Assembly (NCBI GenBank): GCA_000063505.1
Contig: CT971583.1
Location: 1,395,918 to 1,459,917 of the forward strand
Reading direction: 5' to 3'
From: Synechococcus sp. WH 7803
Lineage (GTDB): Bacteria; Cyanobacteriota; Cyanobacteriia; PCC-6307; Cyanobiaceae
DNA length: 64,000 nt
Below, in pieces: positions 59,477 to 64,000 of this stretch (positions are counted from its first letter, which is position 1; every line of letters starts with the position of its first letter). Position numbers and translations under genes: made by a program. The notes below the pieces were generated by a model, which ran no database searches, was not told the DNA's origin, and worked only from the letters and a program-made list of their open reading frames with translations.

Positions 59477-59758
59477 TCAGAGCTCGTCTTCAACCTCAGC
59501 CTTGATGGTGCAATCAGCCAGGGGGTAGCTGACACAGAGCAGGGCATAACCGTTGCCCATTTGCTCGTCGTCGAGGAAGCTTTGATCCGCTTGATCAACG
59601 CTTCCGCTCAACACCTTGCCTGCACAGGTGCTGCAGGCACCGGCGCGACAGGAATAGGGAAGATCGACACCCTGCTCTTCGGCAGCATCGAGAATGTATT
59701 GATCGTCTGCGCAGGAAAAGCTTTTTCCGCCTTCAAGGGTGATGGTGAAGGAAGCCAT
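59477..59758 (-). CDS. [2Fe-2S] ferredoxin
   Basis: The 93-residue protein is a plant-type ferredoxin: cluster ligands Cys37, Cys42, Cys45 and Cys75 in '[16 protein letters not shown]' and '[10 protein letters not shown]'. Ligand spacing and length match PetF-type ferredoxins that carry electrons from photosystem I to PetH or nitrate reductase. The sequence has only weak acidity at the C-terminus compared with the main PetF, so it may be a minor ferredoxin form. Confidence 0.93.
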   Translation of the reverse strand: MASFTITLEGGKSFSCADDQYILDAAEEQGVDLPYSCRAGACSTCAGKVLSGSVDQADQSFLDDEQMGNGYALLCVSYPLADCTIKAEVEDEL

Positions 59759-59841
59759 GGAATTTCAAGCGATCAGCTCTTTGCTAATCGGCAACCACTA
59801 AGCAGGCAGCACCGCGTGCGTAATCGCTGACGCAGCAACAA

Positions 59842-60003
59842 TCAACGCTGGCCGACCAGGTCTTCCCAGGTCAAAAACTGACGGCTGTCCACCTGATCCG
59901 AGGATGCAGCGCGTTGATCGCGATAGGGCACCAGCTCCTCGTCAAAGCACTCCAACATCGCCTCGGCGCGGTATTGACCCGACCACTCTTTCCAGAACGA
60001 CAT
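59842..60003 (-). CDS. small conserved hypothetical protein
   Basis: About 53 residues from ATG 60003 ('SFWKEWSGQYRAEAMLECFDEELVPYRDQ'-like, quoted in part) ending 'SRQFLTWEDLVGQR'. Trp- and acid-rich, no membrane segment. I cannot name it; the frame is supported by codon use and its position between the ferredoxin and the Nif11 gene. Confidence 0.4.
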   Translation of the reverse strand: MSFWKEWSGQYRAEAMLECFDEELVPYRDQRAASSDQVDSRQFLTWEDLVGQR

Positions 60004-60093
60004 CTCAAACACTGAGCTTGAGACCAGCATTGAGTGTCTGCTGCGAAAGATCCGTATTCGGGGCTACCTCAGAGGGTGCACAGGGGCACAGCC

Positions 60094-60339
60094 TCAACCC
60101 TGAATGAAATGGCGCAATCGCCTGGAGTCGTCAGCCATCCTGCGTTGGAGCTCAGCCGAAGGAGCGTCAGCGTCTTCGCGGGCTTGCGCTGAGAACACAT
60201 CCTCCTCGGTGATCTGAAATCCATGCCCCCGGGCGAGCTCGATCAGAGCCTCAATCGAGAGAGGCTCGGCCAGGCTGGCCGCGAGCGCCGCGTCGGTTTC
60301 ACGCAAGCGCAGGAAGGCATCAAGATCCTGAAGCGTCAT
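60094..60339 (-). CDS. Nif11-family small protein
   Basis: An 81-residue protein with the Nif11 domain: 'DLDAFLRLRETDAALAASLA', 'SIEALIELARGHGFQITEEDV'. In cyanobacteria Nif11 domains serve as leader regions of ribosomal natural products (prochlorosins). This one has no double-glycine cleavage site and no cysteine, and it ends soon after the domain. I read it as a lone Nif11 protein of unknown role. No lanthionine synthetase or exporter lies near. Confidence 0.75.
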   Translation of the reverse strand: MTLQDLDAFLRLRETDAALAASLAEPLSIEALIELARGHGFQITEEDVFSAQAREDADAPSAELQRRMADDSRRLRHFIQG

Positions 60340-60405
60340 TCGCAGCTGAAGGGGATGGCCACCATTCCATCACCGCACGCTGCTAAGACTGCTTCATCCT
60401 CGCGA

Positions 60406-60888
60406 ATGCGATGCATGGCGATCCAACGTCTGACCTCAGTGCTTCTCGGAGCAGCCGGCACTCTGTTGGTTCTCGATTCAAGTTTGGTCGCGAAGGCGGC
60501 CTGCACATTTCTGCCTCCCGTGGGCGGGGACGGCAGCAGCAAGATCGTTAAAAAGCGCGTTGGCAAAGGAAAACTTCTCGGGCGAACCAACTGGAATACC
60601 GATTTCGCCGTGAACAGGCCCTATCGGAGTTACAAGCTCTTCTTCACCGCCGATTCCACAGCCACAGGAACCTATCCGGTGGAGGCCTTTCTGAAATTCA
60701 CCGACGGAAGCAATCTGCGCGTGGTGAAGGAATCACTGACGCCGCCGATCGGCCAAGGGCGCATGTTTGGCCCCTTCACGGTGCCCCAGGGCAAGCAGAT
60801 GAAGCAGGTGAACTTCAAGATTGGTGCGGGCAGTGACCCGAACTCCACGGGGTTCAGTTATCGAATTTCCGTTCAAGGCTGCAACTGA
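60406..60888 (+). CDS. secreted protein of unknown function
   Basis: A 160-residue precursor with a signal peptide (hydrophobic to about residue 29, ending Val-Ala-Lys-Ala-Ala) and a beta-rich body ('RSYKLFFTADSTATGTYPVE', 'FLKFTDGSNLRVVKE'), with paired cysteines at the very start and end of the mature part. I choose ATG 60406 over 60415. No family recognised. The next gene lies 17 bases downstream. Confidence 0.65.
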   Translation: MRCMAIQRLTSVLLGAAGTLLVLDSSLVAKAACTFLPPVGGDGSSKIVKKRVGKGKLLGRTNWNTDFAVNRPYRSYKLFFTADSTATGTYPVEAFLKFTDGSNLRVVKESLTPPIGQGRMFGPFTVPQGKQMKQVNFKIGAGSDPNSTGFSYRISVQGCN

Positions 60889-60904
60889 AGGCGGCTTAAT
60901 ACCG

Positions 60905-61294
60905 ATGCGTGAGCGACTCCTGCTCTTGATTCCAGTTGCCGGATTCAGCTGTTTGCTGGTGTTATTCATGGTGTTCTGGCAAGCCATCCAATACCAGAAC
61001 AACCGATTGCAGAACCTCACGAATCGCTTGAAAGATCTCGAACAACGCGAAGAAGTGAACAGCCGGCAGCTCCTTGAGCAACAACTCGGCGTGTTGAAGA
61101 CCCGTCAACAGAAGCTGCAAATCGAAATCAAAAGCCTGCAAATCCTTCAGAACGACTCCGCCAAACGCGAAGCACGCCTGCTGGACACGCTCAGGAAGAA
61201 CGCCGCCCTGCCCTCCACGCCAGATGGGGGCACGGGGGATGCGCCGGCCATCCCCACCCCAGTCACAACCGATCCATCAACCCTTAACCCTTAA
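60905..61294 (+). CDS. membrane-anchored coiled-coil protein
   Basis: The 129-residue protein has one N-terminal membrane helix (about 5-27) and a long coiled coil (about 30-95, heptad Leu/Gln/Lys/Glu pattern), then a Pro/Thr-rich tail ending 'TTDPSTLNP'. It is likely a membrane-anchored rod on the outside or in the periplasm. Not recognised. Its end overlaps the ABC permease gene by 11 bases in convergent orientation. Confidence 0.6.
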   Translation: MRERLLLLIPVAGFSCLLVLFMVFWQAIQYQNNRLQNLTNRLKDLEQREEVNSRQLLEQQLGVLKTRQQKLQIEIKSLQILQNDSAKREARLLDTLRKNAALPSTPDGGTGDAPAIPTPVTTDPSTLNP

Positions 61295-62141
61295 CCGCAT
61301 CGCCACTGGCGCTTGGAAGGATGAAGCGCTGAAGAAGCACAAACAGAATCAACACCGGCAGGATCGACACCACCGAACCAGCTGCGACAACGCGCCAGTC
61401 GTTCGAGAAGCTGCTGGCGAGCTGCTGCAGCCCGAGGGGCAGGGTGAACAGCTGGGGATCGTCAAGGATCACCAGGGGCCAGAGGAAATCGCTCCACGTG
61501 CCGATGAACACAAACATCGCCAGGGTGATCAGATCGGCTCGGGCCGCGGGAATCATCACGTTCCACCATTCCCCAAGCTTGCTGCAGCCATCGATGCGAG
61601 CGGCTTCCTCCAGTTCCACCGGCACCCCGAGAAAACTTTGACGCAGAAGGTAAAGACCAAAGGCCGTTGCAGCCTGGGGAATCACAAGGGCCAGAAGGGT
61701 GTTTCTCAGGCCCAGCTGCACCATCAGCAAGTACAGAGGAATCATCACCACCTGGAAGGGGATCAGGATGGTGGCGACCACCAGGCCCAGCACCAGTCCC
61801 CGGCCGGCAAATTGCATGCGCGCCAGGGGGTAGGCCGCCAGGGAGCAGAACAGAAGATTGGCCACAACAGCCACCAGGCTCACGATGGTGCTGTTCAGCA
61901 GGTAAAGGCCCAGAGGGTTTGCCTGGAACAACCGCACGTAGGCGGCGAGGCTGGGTTGCGCGGGAAGCAACGCCGGGGGGCTTGTGAAGATGTCTTCAGC
62001 AGGGCCTTTGAGCGATGTGCTCACAAGCCAAAGCAGCGGCACCAAAACCACCAAAGCCAACAGGATCAGCAAAAGCAGCTGAAGCACTGAGCGCGGGGTG
62101 GTGCGGTCCTTCGCCAGGGCGGGGGGCTGGTGACGGGCCAT
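61284..62141 (-). CDS. carbohydrate ABC-transporter permease (MalG/GgtD-like)
   Basis: An inner-membrane permease of 285 residues with about six membrane segments and the family coupling motif 'EEAARIDGCSKLGEWWNVMIP'. MalG/UgpE-type permeases pair with a second permease and an ATPase; neither is in this window, so partners are elsewhere. In marine cyanobacteria such permeases include glucosylglycerol/compatible-solute uptake systems (GgtD); that link is inference. ATG 62141 lies 4 bases after the leuA stop. Coding end overlaps the coiled-coil gene. Confidence 0.88.
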   Translation of the reverse strand: MARHQPPALAKDRTTPRSVLQLLLLILLALVVLVPLLWLVSTSLKGPAEDIFTSPPALLPAQPSLAAYVRLFQANPLGLYLLNSTIVSLVAVVANLLFCSLAAYPLARMQFAGRGLVLGLVVATILIPFQVVMIPLYLLMVQLGLRNTLLALVIPQAATAFGLYLLRQSFLGVPVELEEAARIDGCSKLGEWWNVMIPAARADLITLAMFVFIGTWSDFLWPLVILDDPQLFTLPLGLQQLASSFSNDWRVVAAGSVVSILPVLILFVLLQRFILPSASGDAVKG

Positions 62142-62145
62142 CGAG

Positions 62146-63768
62146 TCAGAGGGTCGGGCTGGCGTCCAAAGGCGTGGCATCCCGCTGGGGATGAAGGGTT
62201 GGGTTCAAAGACCCGGCCACCAGGCGATTGAGGGCATTCACAAAGGCCTGAGCGGCGGCGACCACCACATCGGTGTCGGCAGCATGGCCGGAAAAGAGCT
62301 GACCGTCACGCCGCAGCCGGATCGTGACCTCGCCCATGGCATCGATGCCCTCGGTGACGGACTTCACCGAAAACTCCACCAGTTCGTTGGGCTCCCCGGC
62401 CAGGGCATTGAGGGCACGGCACACCGCATCCACAGGGCCTGTGCCGATCGCAGCCTCGCTCTGTTCTTGGCCCTCCTCATCGAGCAGGGTCACGGTGGCT
62501 GTGGGCTGCAGACTGCTGCCGCAGCTCACCTGCACCAACTTGAGCTGATAACGGGCATCGGGTTGTTGCACCTGCTCGCTCACGATCGCCTCAAGGTCGC
62601 GATCGGTGATGTCGCGCTTGCGATCGGCCAACTCCTTGAAGCGGGCGAAGGCATCGTCGAGGTCTTCGCGGCTGAGGTCGTAGCCGAGTTCCTCGAGACG
62701 GGCACGCACCGCGCTGCGGCCGCTCAGCTTGCCAAGGGAGATGCGGTTATCGGTGAGACCAACCGTGCGGGCATCGACGATCTCGTAGGTGAGGCGGTTT
62801 TTGAGAACGCCGTCCTGGTGAATGCCTGATTCATGGGCAAAGGCATTCGCACCCACAATCGCCTTGTTGGGCTGAACCACCATGCCGGTGAGGTTGGAAA
62901 CCAGACGCGACGTTTTGGTGATCTCCTCGGTGCGCACACCTGTTAAGGGGGTGGGGGAGTCTTCCGCTCGGCCGAAAAAGGGATTGAAGTAGCGGCGGCG
63001 GACGTGCAACGCCATCACCAGCTCTTCGAGCGCTGCGTTACCGGCGCGTTCGCCGATGCCATTGATGGTGCACTCCAACTGGCGGGCCCCGTTCTTCACA
63101 GCCTCCAGGAAGTTGGCCACGGCCAGGCCTAGGTCGTTGTGGCCATGCACCGACAGCACCGCCTCACTGATGTTGGGCACGTGCTGGTCGATCCCAGCGA
63201 TCAAGGCGCCGAACTCGGCCGGTGTGGTGTACCCCACCGTGTCGGGGATGTTGATCGTGCTGGCACCAGCGTTGATGGCCGCTTCGATCACGGCGTAAAG
63301 GAACTCGGGATCACTGCGACCGGCGTCCTCGCAGGAGAACTCCACGTCGTCGACCAGAGAGCGGGCGTAGGCCACCATCTCGGGCACGATCGCCAACACC
63401 TCCTGGCGGCTTTTGCGCAGTTTGTGCTCGAGGTGAATGTCGCTCGTGGCGATGAAGGTGTGAATGCGGCGGCGCGGTGCAGGGGCCACCGCATCAGCGC
63501 AGGCCTTGATATCCCCGCGGGAGGCGCGGGCCAGGCCGCAGATGATCGGCCCCTGCTCTCCACCCACCTGCTGGGCGATGCGCTGAACGGCATTGAAGTC
63601 GCCAGGGCTGGCAAAAGGAAAGCCCGCTTCGATCACGTCGACGCCAAGGCGCGCCAGCTGCTGGGCAATGGCCAGCTTTTCTTCAAGGTTGAGGCTGGCG
63701 CCCGGCGACTGCTCACCATCCCTGAGGGTGGTGTCGAAGATCAGAACGCGGCCTGGATCATGGGCCAT
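62146..63768 (-). CDS. leuA: 2-isopropylmalate synthase LeuA
   Basis: LeuA condenses acetyl-CoA with 2-oxoisovalerate, the first committed step of leucine synthesis. The 540-residue product has the HMGL-like motif '[17 protein letters not shown]', '[14 protein letters not shown]', metal site '[15 protein letters not shown]', '[14 protein letters not shown]', and a C-terminal regulatory domain ('[18 protein letters not shown]') that normally gives leucine feedback inhibition. Divergent from the GH57 gene, with an unusual operator-like array between them. Confidence 0.97.
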   Translation of the reverse strand: MAHDPGRVLIFDTTLRDGEQSPGASLNLEEKLAIAQQLARLGVDVIEAGFPFASPGDFNAVQRIAQQVGGEQGPIICGLARASRGDIKACADAVAPAPRRRIHTFIATSDIHLEHKLRKSRQEVLAIVPEMVAYARSLVDDVEFSCEDAGRSDPEFLYAVIEAAINAGASTINIPDTVGYTTPAEFGALIAGIDQHVPNISEAVLSVHGHNDLGLAVANFLEAVKNGARQLECTINGIGERAGNAALEELVMALHVRRRYFNPFFGRAEDSPTPLTGVRTEEITKTSRLVSNLTGMVVQPNKAIVGANAFAHESGIHQDGVLKNRLTYEIVDARTVGLTDNRISLGKLSGRSAVRARLEELGYDLSREDLDDAFARFKELADRKRDITDRDLEAIVSEQVQQPDARYQLKLVQVSCGSSLQPTATVTLLDEEGQEQSEAAIGTGPVDAVCRALNALAGEPNELVEFSVKSVTEGIDAMGEVTIRLRRDGQLFSGHAADTDVVVAAAQAFVNALNRLVAGSLNPTLHPQRDATPLDASPTL

Positions 63769-63789
63769 GGCAACAGCCTCGACGCGATT

Positions 63790-63834
63790 TAGTCGGAATG
63801 ACTATGAGTTAGTCCAGTTTAGGGGAGAGGACTA
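63790..63834. promoter_or_regulatory. evenly spaced TAGTC/GACTA array between leuA and the GH57 gene
   Basis: TAGTC begins at 63790 and 63810, and its reverse complement GACTA at 63800 and 63830. The first three copies start exactly 10 bases apart and the fourth 20 bases later, so all lie on the same face of the helix. The array is in the short divergent gap just upstream of the leuA ATG (63768). Could be an operator for leuA, the GH57 gene or both. Confidence 0.45.
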
Positions 63835-63892
63835 GGGCCAACCCAGGGAAATGGACCAGATGCCGGGTACATTCGACCCACTTCGCAGGGGG

Positions 63893-64000
63893 ATGGTGGC
63901 CAACGGTGCTCTAGCGCTCGTTCTCCACGCCCACCTGCCCTACGTGCGCGGAGCTGCACCGCAGTCGCTGGAAGAGGACTGGTTCTTTCAGGCCCTGATC
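63893..64000 (+). CDS. GH57 1,4-alpha-glucan branching enzyme, N-terminal start (cut by window edge)
   Basis: The reading frame begins ATG GTG GCC with 'GALALVLHAHLPYVRG', the first conserved motif of GH57 glycoside hydrolases (the histidines are near the active-site barrel), then 'EEDWFFQALI'. In cyanobacteria this form is a glycogen branching enzyme. ATG 63893 is preceded by AGGGGG; ATG 63851 is an alternative in frame. The gene runs off the window. Confidence 0.82.
   Translation, partial: MVANGALALVLHAHLPYVRGAAPQSLEEDWFFQALI

Noticed and set aside
60094-60339. Prochlorosin-type lanthipeptide precursor
   Set aside because: The Nif11 protein has no cysteines, no Gly-Gly cleavage site and no core peptide after the domain.

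Overview
This window looks like a piece of the chromosome of a phycobilisome-containing marine picocyanobacterium, most likely a marine Synechococcus; I cannot name the strain from sequence alone. The evidence is as follows. PetH (ferredoxin-NADP reductase) carries the N-terminal phycobilisome-linker-like domain. There is a CyanoP lipoprotein, the circadian kinase SasA, a cyanobacterial-type ferredoxin and a BciB-type 8-vinyl reductase, which marine Prochlorococcus generally lack. Zwf is paired with OpcA, the DNA is GC-rich, and genes are packed with start/stop overlaps. I see no phage, insertion sequence, CRISPR array, rRNA or integrase. The only RNA gene found is one tRNA-Glu.

Layout. 0-5 kb: two tandem FUSC-family membrane proteins (the first cut by the window edge), a TolC-like outer-membrane channel, then on the other strand a HlyD-like adaptor and a tiny membrane protein. 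Together these look like a tripartite efflux system. 5-14 kb: psbP-like lipoprotein; recR-lipA on plus; then a seven-gene minus-strand run lysA-cdaA-uppS-bioB-trhO-gst/DUF952-unknown. 14-20 kb: rimI-like, clpC, iron-dependent alcohol dehydrogenase, alpha/beta hydrolase, DUF2993. 20-25.5 kb: cdsA, PLP decarboxylase, MFS transporter, AarF kinase, small membrane protein. 25.5-30 kb: group 2 sigma factor divergent from a phoB/phoR-like pair, then a pseudouridine synthase and a RodZ-like protein.

30-41 kb: malQ and bciB (minus), LCP protein, an unknown, prs, a GH10-like hydrolase, pepN, a secreted unknown, a CpcS/CpeS-like protein and sasA. 41.7-49.9 kb: tRNA-Glu, SRPBCC protein, petH with a clear terminator, then zwf-opcA-cobB-acylphosphatase, a histidine phosphatase and a GAP-family membrane protein. 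49.9-57 kb: RecD-like helicase, PAP2 relative, crtE, folD, a PgpH-like HD membrane protein and a RluA enzyme. 57-61.3 kb: a run of small, mostly uncharacterised genes (secreted HExxH protein, thiamine-binding protein, ferredoxin, Nif11 protein, secreted and coiled-coil proteins). 61.3-64 kb: an ABC sugar permease, leuA and the start of a GH57 glucan-branching enzyme.

Functional themes. Cyclic di-AMP synthesis (cdaA, between two cell-envelope precursor genes lysA and uppS) and its probable breakdown (PgpH-like) are both here. So are night metabolism and its clock output (sasA, zwf, opcA, malQ, GH57). No gap without a gene exceeds about 200 bases. The most interesting unexplained signals are short structured regions: the leader of sasA, an evenly spaced array of TAGTC/GACTA elements between leuA and the GH57 gene, palindromes upstream of zwf, clpC and phoB, and a recR gene with no ordinary start codon.
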